A stretch of DNA of 8,529 nt from an uncultured Collinsella sp. (GCA_902479205.1 CABSNX010000079.1:1-8529), one strand, 5' to 3'; counted from the stretch's first letter, positions 1-6,562 are shown. The notes: generated from the letters alone by a model not told the origin. A program made the numbers and translations.

Positions 1-48
1 TCTACACAAGGCTATTCGTCGGCAGCGTCAGATGTGTATAAGAGACAG
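1..48 (+). other. Illumina Nextera i5-side adapter (artefact)
   Basis: Bases 30-48 are the 19-bp Tn5 mosaic end (AGATGTGTATAAGAGACAG). They are preceded at 16-29 by TCGTCGGCAGCGTC, the Nextera read-1 transposase adapter. Bases 1-7 (TCTACAC) match the 3' end of the P5 oligo and 8-15 (AAGGCTAT) sit exactly where the 8-base i5 index belongs. The order P5 end, index, adapter, mosaic end is that of a library molecule, not of a transposon insertion. Genomic sequence therefore starts at base 49. The permease reading frame that runs into this stretch is translated through it until a TAG that lies inside the adapter and index. Confidence 0.98.
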
Positions 49-1298
49 TTCAAGAACGGCAGGTAGATGATGGCGTCCAGCAAGATGATGATCGCAACAA
101 ATACCAGGGCGATAAGCTGGAAGTTCGTGGTGATGAAGATGCCGATGGGGGCGGGGGTGGCCCAAGGCACCACGAAGGAGAAGCCGTTCATGCCCACGTT
201 ATCGATAAAGAACTTGGCAACACTCACGTTGACGCAGCCGGCGGCAACAAAGGGGATGAGCATGTAGGGGTTAAGGATCATCGGCGCGCCAAAGAGCAGC
301 GGTTCGTTGACAGCAAAGGCAACAGGAACAATCGAGGCCTTACCGACGGCTTTGAGCTGCTTGGACTTCATAAAGAGAATCAGCAGAAGCGGCACGATGA
401 ACGTGGCGCCGGTGCCGCCGAACTCACCCACGAGCGACATGTTAAAGGTGAGGGAGTGGGCGGGGTGGCCGCCTGCCAGAAGAACCTGCAGGTTCTCGGC
501 CTGGTTGGCAAGACGGATGGGGTCGATGCCCGGCTGGACGATCGAGGGGCCGTGGACGCCGATGAACCAGAAGAACGCGGTGGCCGCCTGGATAAGGATA
601 AGGCCGGGATAGGTTTCTGCAGCGGTAAAGAGCGGGGAGAGCAGTTTGATAAGCAGCTCGGAGAACGGAACGCCCATGAGGTTGCGAACGACGACATCGA
701 TGATGCCGCAGATGATGACGGCGCCGCCAAAGGGGATGATGTCGCGGAAGTTCTGAGCGATGGCGCCCGGGACCTCCTTGGGCAGCTTAATGGTCAGATC
801 GCGCGAGACGCAGAACTTATAGACCCAAACGGTAATGAACGCGGCGATATAGGCCGAGAACAGACCGCGCGTGCCCATGCTGGTGCAATCGAAGACCGAA
901 AGTTCGGAGCCGTTGAACTTGGTGGTGAACTGCGTGACTGCGAGCAGCAGCATGCTGCACTGGGCGGCCACCATGGTGGAACCGTCGTTGAGCACTTTGC
1001 CGGCGGGCATGCGACGGTTCATGGAAGCCGTAAAGTTCTTGGCGGTGGTGCCGGCAACCATGATGCCCATGACGCCCATGGTGAAGTTATACAGCTTGTT
1101 GCACCAGTCGATAAGCGGCTGGGGCAGCGTGATGCCGACTACGCCGGGAAGGGTGGCGATCAGCAGGAAGATCGAAGAGGTGAGGACGATGGGCATGCAC
1201 CCAAGGAATCCGTCCTTAATGGCCTGGAGGTAGATGTTCCTCGAGATCTTCTCAAAGAACGGTTGATGCTTCTCGAGCATCTTTACGATGGCGTCCAT
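49..1298 (-). CDS. PTS lactose/cellobiose-family IIC permease, C-terminus lost at contig end
   Basis: Membrane permease of the PTS Lac family (LacE/CelB type). It carries a beta-linked disaccharide inward while the sugar is phosphorylated by the IIB partner. The 416 genuine residues hold most of an IIC domain. The N-terminal amphipathic stretch ends in NIYLQAIKDGF and is followed by multiple hydrophobic segments. The family's functional motifs are GVHGP (His249) and VNEP (Glu332), equivalent to the sugar-site His and Glu of ChbC-type IIC proteins. ATG at 1296-1298 has an AAAGGAG Shine-Dalgarno (1303-1309) four bases upstream. Transcription is leftward, divergent from the LacI-type gene at 1574. 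The frame stays open to base 12, but the last 12 codons are adapter-derived (codon 417 is mixed). It is therefore unknown whether an IIB domain is fused, as in the paralogue at 2842-4602, or encoded separately. Family is certain; substrate is inferred. Confidence 0.93.
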
Positions 1299-1401
1299 AG
1301 AGCTCCTTTGCTGCTCGATGCGCGATGCATGTGGATGGAACTGGTCGTCGATGGATGGTCAGGACTGCCCGGAAACCTTCCTGCTTAAGGAAGGCATTGC
1401 G

Positions 1402-1444
1402 AAATGACAACGTTGTCATTTTGTTAATGACAACGTAAGACATT
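1402..1444. promoter_or_regulatory. Tandem LacI-type operators between IIC gene and regulator 1
   Basis: Bases 1402-1421 form a perfect 20-bp palindrome, AAATGACAACGTTGTCATTT, with the central CG dyad typical of LacI/GalR-family operators. A second site at 1426-1444 repeats the left half exactly (AATGACAACG) and has a degenerate right half ending in ACATT. The two centres are 23 bp apart, about two helical turns, so two dimers could sit on the same face. The pair lies about 104 bp upstream of the leftward permease start, between it and the divergent LacI-type gene, which makes regulator 1 the likely ligand. The palindrome is seen directly; regulator assignment is inference. Confidence 0.75.
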
Positions 1445-1461
1445 TTTGGAAGAGCAACAAG

Positions 1462-1491
1462 GATATACGGGTGAGCGGTCGATATTGTCCG
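1462..1491 (-). promoter_or_regulatory. Candidate promoter for the leftward IIC gene (weak)
   Basis: Read on the minus strand, TATATC (1462-1467) is a plausible -10. CGGACA (1486-1491) is a poor -35 at 18-bp spacing. Transcription would begin near 1455, placing both operators at 1402-1444 just downstream, a position suited to blocking initiation or elongation. The candidate leftward promoter of the second module (TATACA at 6390-6395) stands in a similar relation to its operators. The -35 is weak, so this is only a suggestion. Confidence 0.25.
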
Positions 1492-1531
1492 GTAAACGGT
1501 TGATTTGTCAGTCGGGCAGGTAGTGTATGCT
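1485..1531 (+). promoter_or_regulatory. Candidate regulator 1 promoter with shared upstream motif
   Basis: TTGTCA (1505-1510) is a candidate -35 and TATGCT (1526-1531) a candidate -10. Their spacing is 15 bp, shorter than optimal, so the -10 is uncertain. Directly upstream of the -35 lies TTGTCCGGTAAACGGTT (1485-1501). It matches 15 of 17 bases of a motif in the same position before the regulator 2 promoter (6434-6450). Its core AAACGGTT fits the LacI-family half-site pattern AANCGNTT but is unlike the palindromes at 1402-1444. This suggests a second DNA-binding protein acting on both regulator genes. Confidence 0.4.
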
Positions 1532-1573
1532 AGAACGCAAAAAGCAAGCGATGCAAAACCGACTGGAGAAGTA

Positions 1574-2584
1574 GTGGCAACGATGGACAAGAAAAATGTC
1601 TCAATGAACGATGTGGCGATTGCTGCGGGTGTTTCTCTCAAGACGGTTTCGCGTGTGATCAACGAGCCCGATAGCGTGCGAGAGTCGACACGCGATAAGG
1701 TTCATTCCGCAATGGAGGCGCTCGGGTTTCGAACCAACTTTGCCGCGCGTTCGCTCAAGTTGGGCCGTTACGGGTGCATTGGCGTGGTGCTGTTCCACTT
1801 GTCGGGCGGTGCCGTGGACATGATTGACGGTATCGCAGATGCCGCCGAAGAACGCGGCTTTGCGCTCACGATGATCAAAAAGCGGGCGGGGGAGAAGATG
1901 ACCCTTGCCGAAGCGGCGCGTAGGATGTCGCAGCTGCCTGTTGATGGCATGATCTTCAACCTGCGTCAGATGGTCGATGACTTTGATACTTTTGAGGCAC
2001 CGAAAGACCTCAAGACGGTGATTATCACACCGATGGAACATCCTACCTGCTCCACCGTCAGTGACGACCAAGAGGGCGGCGCGCGCATGGCGTGCGAGTA
2101 CTTCTTGAACCACGGGCATAAAAACGTGTACTTCGTCTCTGGTAAGAAAGAGTCGTTGTCGAGCCAGTGCCGTATGAAAGGTTGGCGTGCGGCACTCGAG
2201 GCGCGTGGCATTGAGCCGCCCGAGCCTCTGCAAGGCGATTGGAATGCGGATAGTGGCTATGCCGCGGGCCTTGTGCTTGCCGATAAGCCCGATTGCACGG
2301 CGGTCCTCGCTGCTAACGACTGCATGGCAAACGGCGTGATGATGGCTCTACGTGACAAAGGGCTCAGTGTGCCCAATGATGTGTCCGTGATCGGCTTCGA
2401 CGATGAGCTCTATAAGACGATTCCCAACTCGATTCTGACGTCGGTGAAGTTTCGCCACCGCGAGCTGGGCATCCGTGCGCTCAACGAGGTCGTCGCAGGT
2501 CTGGAAGCCCCGAGCTCCAGAAGCCGTACGCTCGTCTCGGGCGTGTTGGTCGAGCGTTCCAGCGTAAAGGACTTGCGGGCGTAG
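1574..2584 (+). CDS. LacI/GalR-family transcriptional regulator (regulator 1)
   Basis: Sugar-responsive DNA-binding repressor, probably controlling the divergent permease gene. Numbered from GTG 1574 the protein has 336 residues, normal for the family. The helix-turn-helix is at about residues 11-30 (NDVAIAAGVSLKTVSRVINEP) with Leu22 and Lys23 at the two specificity positions of the recognition helix. A hinge follows (NFAARSLKLG), then a periplasmic-binding-protein-like effector domain containing AANDCMANGVM and LSVPNDVSVIGFDD. The GTG is preferred because GGAG at 1565-1568 lies five bases upstream. ATG 1583, three codons later, is the alternative, with a long 14-base spacing. The frame is also open upstream to a TTG at 1505, but no ribosome-binding site supports it and that TTG overlaps the putative -35. 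It is a clear paralogue of the regulator at 6563. The inducer is not evident from sequence. Confidence 0.93.
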   Translation: MATMDKKNVSMNDVAIAAGVSLKTVSRVINEPDSVRESTRDKVHSAMEALGFRTNFAARSLKLGRYGCIGVVLFHLSGGAVDMIDGIADAAEERGFALTMIKKRAGEKMTLAEAARRMSQLPVDGMIFNLRQMVDDFDTFEAPKDLKTVIITPMEHPTCSTVSDDQEGGARMACEYFLNHGHKNVYFVSGKKESLSSQCRMKGWRAALEARGIEPPEPLQGDWNADSGYAAGLVLADKPDCTAVLAANDCMANGVMMALRDKGLSVPNDVSVIGFDDELYKTIPNSILTSVKFRHRELGIRALNEVVAGLEAPSSRSRTLVSGVLVERSSVKDLRA

Positions 2585-2594
2585 ACGTGCTCGG

Positions 2595-2746
2595 CCTATT
2601 CCGTTTGTCTCGATCTGTAACAACTAGACGGTCAAAAGTGGTCTACATGTTACAGATTGAGATTTTCGGCTTGGCCTGTGCGTTCATCTCGATCTGTAAC
2701 AGCTAGGACCGAAAAACTCGGCTAGATGTTACAGATTGAGATGAAC
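2595..2746. repeat. Composite double-hairpin repeat, copy 1 (elements A and B)
   Basis: Two different inverted repeats lie in tandem just after the regulator 1 stop. Element A (2608-2662) has 15-base arms TCTCGATCTGTAACA and TGTTACAGATTGAGA. Element B (2682-2746) has 20-base arms GTTCATCTCGATCTGTAACA and TGTTACAGATTGAGATGAAC, paired throughout with one G-U wobble. An inner stem of B continues with CTAG/CTAG and CCG/CGG around an AAAAACT loop. Both elements share the arm core ATCTGTAACA. The same A-B arrangement recurs at 7603-7756, in both cases between a LacI-type gene and a convergent PTS/GH1 gene. No U-tract follows, so these are not canonical intrinsic terminators. REP/BIME-like dispersed elements or RNA-processing structures are possible. 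Confidence 0.88.
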
Positions 2747-2765
2747 AGGAGGACGGGTGCGGTCT

Positions 2766-2811
2766 AAACAAAATGGCCCGCGCATCACACATCGATGCAC
2801 GGGCCATTTAT
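2766..2811 (-). terminator. Intrinsic terminator of the LacE-like permease gene
   Basis: A 10-bp stem pairs AAATGGCCCG (2771-2780) with CGGGCCATTT (2800-2809). After one C-A mismatch it continues with GCATC (2782-2786) paired to GATGC (2794-2798), leaving a 7-base loop. On the minus strand the hairpin runs into TTTTGTTT (2766-2773), a good U-tract. It begins about 30 bases past the permease stop codon. On the plus strand ATTTATTG follows, so weak bidirectional action for regulator 1 is possible. Confidence 0.85.
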
Positions 2812-2841
2812 TGTCTGCAAGCGGCAGGTGGTGTCAGCGTC

Positions 2842-4602
2842 TTATGCCTCGAGGTTTTCCTCGATCCAGGCGACGGCACCCTTGGGATCCTTAGTGAGGT
2901 CGATGTACTGTTTGCCCTTGGGCGACAGCAGCGTGATGCCCAGGCGGTCGGTGTCGGCCTTCATCTCGTTGTAATAGGTGCGAACCTGCGGAGCCAGGAC
3001 GATGACGTTGTACTGGTCCATGATGGCGTAGTGGCTGCCGTAGGCACCGGCGTTGGCGGTAATGTCGATGCCCAGCTCGTCGGCGCCTTCCTTAAGCGCG
3101 TTGGCGAGCAGTGCAGAGGTGCCGGCGCCAGCGCACAGAACCAGAACCCTCAGATCCTTGCCCTTAAGGGCGGACGGAGCTGCGGAGGCCTCAGTGGCAG
3201 AAGCGGTCTCGACAACAGGAGCCTCAACGGCGGGGGCGGCAGCGGTCTTGACGGCCTTGGTCTCCTCGGCCTCTTCTTCGGCCAGGGTCTCGGCCTCCTG
3301 CTTGCACAGGACGTTGTCGTAGGCCTTGCAGAACGGGTAGTAGATCAAGAAGTCAACGACCAGCAGGACGACAACCAGGACCAGAGAGATCGGCTGGAAG
3401 TTGGTGTCGATGAAGGTGCCGATCGGTCCGGGGAGTGCCCACGGCATGGCATAGATAAAGCCGTTCATGCCCAAAAAGTCGATGAAGAACTTACCAATGA
3501 GGACGTTGGCCACGGGGGCAAACAGGAACGGGATCAGGAAGTACGGGTTGAGGATGATGGGCGCGGCGAACAGCAGCGGCTCGTTGACGGCGAACATCAC
3601 GGGCACGACAGAGGCTTTGCCGACGGCCTTGAGCTGCTTGGAGCGCATAAAGAGCAGGAAGATGATCGGGACAATGAACGTGGCGCCGGTGCCGCCGAGT
3701 TCGCCGATGTAGTTACCGAAGTTTTCGGTCAGGGCGAGGGCGGGGTGACCGCCGGCCTGCAGCGTGGCGAGGTTGGTGGTGATGTTGCCAAACAGCGCGG
3801 CGTTGAGGGCAGGCTTAACGACCGAGGGGCCGTGGATGCCCATGAACCAGAACAGCGGGATCATGAACCAGATGAGGGCGAGGCCGGCGTAGGAATCGGC
3901 AGCGGCGAACAGCGGGCTCACCAGCGTGGAGATGACGTTGGCAAACGGGACGGCCAAGCAGGTGCGGCAGATAACGTCGATGACGGCGACAAACAGGATG
4001 GAGAAGCTGAAGGCGAAGATGTCGCGGAAGTTCTGGGCGATGGCGCCGGGGACTTCTTTGGGCAGCTTGATGGTGATGTCTCGCTTAATGCAGAAGGCAT
4101 AGATGTTGACCGTGGCAAATGCGGCGACAAAGGAGCTCAGTAGGCCCTTGGTGCCCATGTTGTCGGTAAAGAACACCGAGACATCGGCGCCGTCGATCTT
4201 GGCACTCGTCTGGGTAACGGCCAAGATGAGCATAGCGCACATGGCGGCGACCATGGTGCTCGTGGCGTTGATGGCCTTGCCGGCAGGCATGCGGCGGTTC
4301 TTGGAGCCGGTCAGCGCGCTTGCGGTGGTGCCGGCGACCATGATGCCCACGACGCCCATCGTGAAGTTGTAAACCTTGTTGCAGAAGTTCACGACGTCGA
4401 CGTTCCACCAGTCGGGCAGCGTAAAGCCGCCGACCGTGGCGACAACGCCCGGCAGGGTCGAAATAAGCAGGAAGACAGAAGAAGACAGGATGATGGGCAT
4501 TGCTGCCAAAAAGCCGTCTTTAATGGCCTGAAGGTAGATGTTCTTAGAGACCTTGTCGAAGTACGGCTGACCTTTCTCCAAGAACTTAACGATCGATTCC
4601 AT
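2842..4602 (-). CDS. lacE: PTS lactose-type IICB permease (LacE-like)
   Basis: A 586-residue membrane permease with the IIC and IIB functions in one chain, the size and order of lactose PTS LacE. Residues 1 to about 430 are the multi-spanning IIC domain, with the sugar-site motifs GIHGP (His257) and VNEP (Glu341). A charged and Ala/Pro-rich linker spans about 436-480. From about 483 to the end is a cytoplasmic IIB domain, whose phospho-acceptor is Cys490 in VLVLCAGAGTSALLANAL. IIB takes phosphate from IIA and passes it to the incoming sugar. ATG 4600-4602 has GAGGAG (4611-4616) at the ideal eight-base spacing. The GH1 gene upstream on the same strand ends 176 bases before it, giving a likely GH1-permease operon ended by the terminator at 2766-2811. 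No IIA gene is visible. Lactose specificity is inferred from the fusion and the LacG-like neighbour; cellobiose or another beta-glycoside is possible. Confidence 0.92.
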   Translation of the reverse strand: MESIVKFLEKGQPYFDKVSKNIYLQAIKDGFLAAMPIILSSSVFLLISTLPGVVATVGGFTLPDWWNVDVVNFCNKVYNFTMGVVGIMVAGTTASALTGSKNRRMPAGKAINATSTMVAAMCAMLILAVTQTSAKIDGADVSVFFTDNMGTKGLLSSFVAAFATVNIYAFCIKRDITIKLPKEVPGAIAQNFRDIFAFSFSILFVAVIDVICRTCLAVPFANVISTLVSPLFAAADSYAGLALIWFMIPLFWFMGIHGPSVVKPALNAALFGNITTNLATLQAGGHPALALTENFGNYIGELGGTGATFIVPIIFLLFMRSKQLKAVGKASVVPVMFAVNEPLLFAAPIILNPYFLIPFLFAPVANVLIGKFFIDFLGMNGFIYAMPWALPGPIGTFIDTNFQPISLVLVVVLLVVDFLIYYPFCKAYDNVLCKQEAETLAEEEAEETKAVKTAAAPAVEAPVVETASATEASAAPSALKGKDLRVLVLCAGAGTSALLANALKEGADELGIDITANAGAYGSHYAIMDQYNVIVLAPQVRTYYNEMKADTDRLGITLLSPKGKQYIDLTKDPKGAVAWIEENLEA

Positions 4603-4710
4603 AGTTCACGCTCCTCTTTGCATGAAATCTTAATGGCATGGACGTTGAAAACCTATATGGTCTCCCGCTTGCTAAAAGCCCGGGTGCAGGCGGGGTCGGT
4701 CCCAGGGGGA

Positions 4711-4757
4711 GAGAGGGGAGCGGCTGGGTTTGTATCGCATAGGGCCGCTCCCCTCTC
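4711..4757. repeat. Strong intercistronic hairpin without U-tract
   Basis: GAGAGGGGAGCGGC (4711-4724) and GCCGCTCCCCTCTC (4744-4757) form a perfect 14-bp stem with a 19-base loop. It lies between the GH1 stop (4779) and the permease start (4602). On the minus strand the stem is followed by TCCCCCTGGG, not a run of T. It is therefore more likely a mRNA-stabilising, processing or partial-attenuation structure setting the GH1-to-permease ratio than a full terminator. No convincing second promoter is visible between it and the permease. Confidence 0.75.
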
Positions 4758-4778
4758 GGGGGAAAGCGAGGCGATGCG

Positions 4779-6221
4779 CTACTGCGCGTCCGCCATAGTG
4801 TCGGCGAGCTCCTTGTACCAGAGTGCCGACTGCTTGATGTAGCGTTTTTGCGTGTCGAAGTCGATGTAGAACAGGCCGTAGCGCTTGTTATAGCCGTTGG
4901 CCCACGAGAACTGGTCCTGCAGGCTCCAGATAAAGTAGCCCTGGACGTCGACGCCCTCGGCGCGCGCCCGGAGCACCTTCTCCATGTGCTGGTCGACAAA
5001 GTCGATGCGCTCGGGATCGGCGACGATGCCGTTTGCGTCGGGCTCGGGGTCCTTGTGGCCCAGGCCGTTTTCGGTGATATAGATGACGGGGAGGTTGGGA
5101 TAGGTGGCGCTGATGTGCTTGAGCGTGTCGTAGAGGCCTTGCGGGTAGATGAGCCAATCCCAGTCGGTGGTGGGGATACCCGGCATATCGACCTGCTGCC
5201 CGACGCCCTTAAACTTAAAGCACGAGGTGCCCTTGTCTCCGGTGCCGTTAAAGCTGTTGGTGGACTCGCCATCGTAGGCGGCGATAAACGCCGACTGATA
5301 GTAGTTGAGGCCGAACATATCGTTGCGGGGCGCCGCCTTGGCGAGCTCCTCCATGTCGCTGTCCTCAACCGTAAGCGTGGCGTTGTTGGCACGCAGAATC
5401 TCGTTGATGAGTGAGAGGGTGCGCGCGGAGTAGTGACCCAGGAAGGCGCCGTCCATGATGAAGTCGGTGTAGAAGGCGTTGTACAGGTCGGCGGCGTGCT
5501 GGTCGGCGGGCGAGTCTGTGGCAGGATATGCCGGCGTCAGGACGTTGACCATGCCAATGCGTCCGCCCAGGTGCTCGGTCTCGTCAAGATCCTTATACAG
5601 GTTGACGGCGCGGGCGTGGGCAACGAGCTCGTTGTGCTGGCTCTGGATGCCGCTCGTCACATCAAAGTGATGGTTGGGCGGGAAGTTGCCTTGGATGTAT
5701 TGGGAGTGCGAGAGGCTGATGAGCTCGTTGATGGTGAACCAATTCTTGACCTCGCGGAACTCGCGGAAGCAGAACTCGGCATAGCGCACATAGGCGTCGA
5801 CGGTCTTGCGGTTGAGCCAGTCGCCCTGGTTGAACAGGGCGGCGGGGGAGTCAAAGTGATGCAGGGACACATAGGGCTCGACGCCATACTTTTTGCAGCA
5901 GGCGAACAGCTCGTGGTAGTGCTTAACGCCCTCGGCGAGGGGCTCGGCATCGTCGCCGTTGGGGAAGATGCGGGTCCAGGCGATGGACACACGGATGGCG
6001 TTGAGTCCATGCTCGGCAGAAAGGCGGATATCCTCCTCGTAGCGGTTGTAGAAATCACTGGCCGGGTCGGGCAAAAAGCGACCCTGGGCGACAAGGTAAT
6101 CGTCCCACATGGTCTTACCCTTGCCTGCCACCTTCGTGGAACCTTCCGTTTGGTACGCGGCGGTTGCGGCGCCCCAAACAAAGCCCTTCGGCAGCTGCTG
6201 TACGCGGTTTAGCAAAGACAT
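4779..6221 (-). CDS. lacG: GH1 6-phospho-beta-galactosidase-type enzyme (LacG-like)
   Basis: Cytoplasmic retaining glycosidase that cleaves the phosphorylated disaccharide delivered by the PTS. Numbered from the upstream ATG 6227 (482 residues), it spans the full GH1 barrel. The N-terminal motif is FVWGAATAAYQTEG, the acid/base is Glu168 in TINEL (more often TFNE) and the nucleophile is Glu386 in ITENGLG. SWANGYNKRY (441-450) supplies Ser441, Trp442, Lys448 and Tyr450. These match the Ser, Trp, Lys and Tyr that bind the 6-phosphogalactosyl group in LacG; 6-phospho-beta-glucosidases lack that Trp. No signal peptide is seen. Two in-frame ATGs compete. The inner one (6219-6221) sits nine bases from GAGGG and is preferred; the outer one (6225-6227) is only three bases away. 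The LacE-like permease gene follows on the same strand, and the divergent regulator 2 is the likely repressor. Family is certain; galacto preference is inferred. Confidence 0.92.
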   Translation of the reverse strand: MSLLNRVQQLPKGFVWGAATAAYQTEGSTKVAGKGKTMWDDYLVAQGRFLPDPASDFYNRYEEDIRLSAEHGLNAIRVSIAWTRIFPNGDDAEPLAEGVKHYHELFACCKKYGVEPYVSLHHFDSPAALFNQGDWLNRKTVDAYVRYAEFCFREFREVKNWFTINELISLSHSQYIQGNFPPNHHFDVTSGIQSQHNELVAHARAVNLYKDLDETEHLGGRIGMVNVLTPAYPATDSPADQHAADLYNAFYTDFIMDGAFLGHYSARTLSLINEILRANNATLTVEDSDMEELAKAAPRNDMFGLNYYQSAFIAAYDGESTNSFNGTGDKGTSCFKFKGVGQQVDMPGIPTTDWDWLIYPQGLYDTLKHISATYPNLPVIYITENGLGHKDPEPDANGIVADPERIDFVDQHMEKVLRARAEGVDVQGYFIWSLQDQFSWANGYNKRYGLFYIDFDTQKRYIKQSALWYKELADTMADAQ

Positions 6222-6340
6222 ATGCATACACCCTCTCGTCTCGCTGTTCGATATTGTGCGTTTGCGCTCAGGAGGCTCCCTGGTTAGCGTTCAGCGGTGA
6301 AAAAGCCCGATAAACACTATCTTAAAATGATTAGAACCAA

Positions 6341-6380
6341 AATGAGCACGTGAACATTTGACAATGAGCACGTTAACATC
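6341..6380. promoter_or_regulatory. Tandem operators upstream of the GH1-permease operon
   Basis: Two copies of AATGAGCACGT are found in imperfect palindromes. AATGAGCACGTGAACATT (6341-6358) matches its own reverse complement at 14 of 18 positions, and AATGAGCACGTTAACATC (6363-6380) is nearly the same site. Both centre on a CG step and their centres are 22 bp apart, like the 23-bp pair of the first module. The half-site differs (TGAGCAC versus TGACAAC), in line with the different recognition-helix residues of the two regulators. Regulator 2 is the expected ligand. A third half-site copy is at 6496-6505. Confidence 0.7.
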
Positions 6381-6389
6381 CGGCTGGGA

Positions 6390-6417
6390 TGTATAGAAAC
6401 AAAACAACTTCAAACAG
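6390..6417 (-). promoter_or_regulatory. Candidate promoter for the GH1-permease operon (weak)
   Basis: On the minus strand TATACA (6390-6395) is a fair -10 and CTGTTT (6412-6417) a poor -35 at 16-bp spacing. The start would fall near 6383, putting the operator at 6363-6380 directly over the initially transcribed region, as expected for repression. An alternative -10, TAAGAT at 6319-6324, would place the operators at or above the -35. Neither has a consensus -35, so the choice is open. Confidence 0.28.
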
Positions 6418-6433
6418 CCGCGAACGGTTGTAT

Positions 6434-6484
6434 TTGTTCGGTAAGCGGTTTTGATTGACAGAAGTTTTCATGTTGTGGTATATG
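6434..6484 (+). promoter_or_regulatory. Regulator 2 promoter with shared upstream motif
   Basis: TTGACA (6455-6460) is a perfect -35. TATATG (6479-6484) is a good -10 at 18-bp spacing, preceded by TG one base away (extended -10). The start would be near 6491. TTGTTCGGTAAGCGGTT (6434-6450) ends four bases before the -35 and matches the motif before the regulator 1 promoter at 15 of 17 positions. The core AAGCGGTT fits AANCGNTT. The position just above the -35 suits an activator or a second repressor. Confidence 0.62.
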
Positions 6485-6495
6485 GCTCGGGTATC

Positions 6496-6513
6496 ATGAG
6501 CACGTTATCGATG
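6496..6513. promoter_or_regulatory. Third operator-like site at the regulator 2 transcription start
   Basis: ATGAGCACGT (6496-6505) repeats exactly the half-site of the operators at 6341-6380 and is followed by a degenerate right half. It falls at about +6 to +15 of the predicted regulator 2 transcript. That is a natural place for autorepression, and with the pair about 130 bp upstream it could allow DNA looping. No equivalent third site is visible near regulator 1. Confidence 0.5.
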
Positions 6514-6562
6514 TATGTACGATGCGCCATGGGCGCGGGGAATAGTTGGGAAGCAGGTTAGC

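Noticed and set aside
30..48. Tn5 mosaic end read as evidence of a natural transposon
   Set aside because: It is joined to TCGTCGGCAGCGTC, an 8-base index and the end of P5 in library order, so it is sequencing adapter.
456..1388. Plus-strand open frame opposite the truncated IIC gene (310 codons)
   Set aside because: Same antisense effect: compositionally odd product, no ribosome-binding site, complete overlap with a clear permease gene.
1376..1394. CCTTCC/GGAAGG hairpin in the IIC leader as an attenuator or riboswitch
   Set aside because: The stem is only six base pairs with no U-tract or wider conserved structure, and no counterpart is visible in the second module.
2608..2746. A-B hairpins as intrinsic terminators of regulator 1, or as a CRISPR array
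   Set aside because: Neither hairpin is followed by a T-run, and two unequal palindromes with one spacer are not a CRISPR array. They are reported as repeats of unknown role.
2773..4143. Long plus-strand open frame opposite the LacE-like gene (456 codons)
   Set aside because: It is the antisense of a well-matched IICB gene in GC-rich DNA. Its translation is a low-complexity Gly/Asp/Val/Gln-rich string with no domain, and it starts inside the terminator hairpin.
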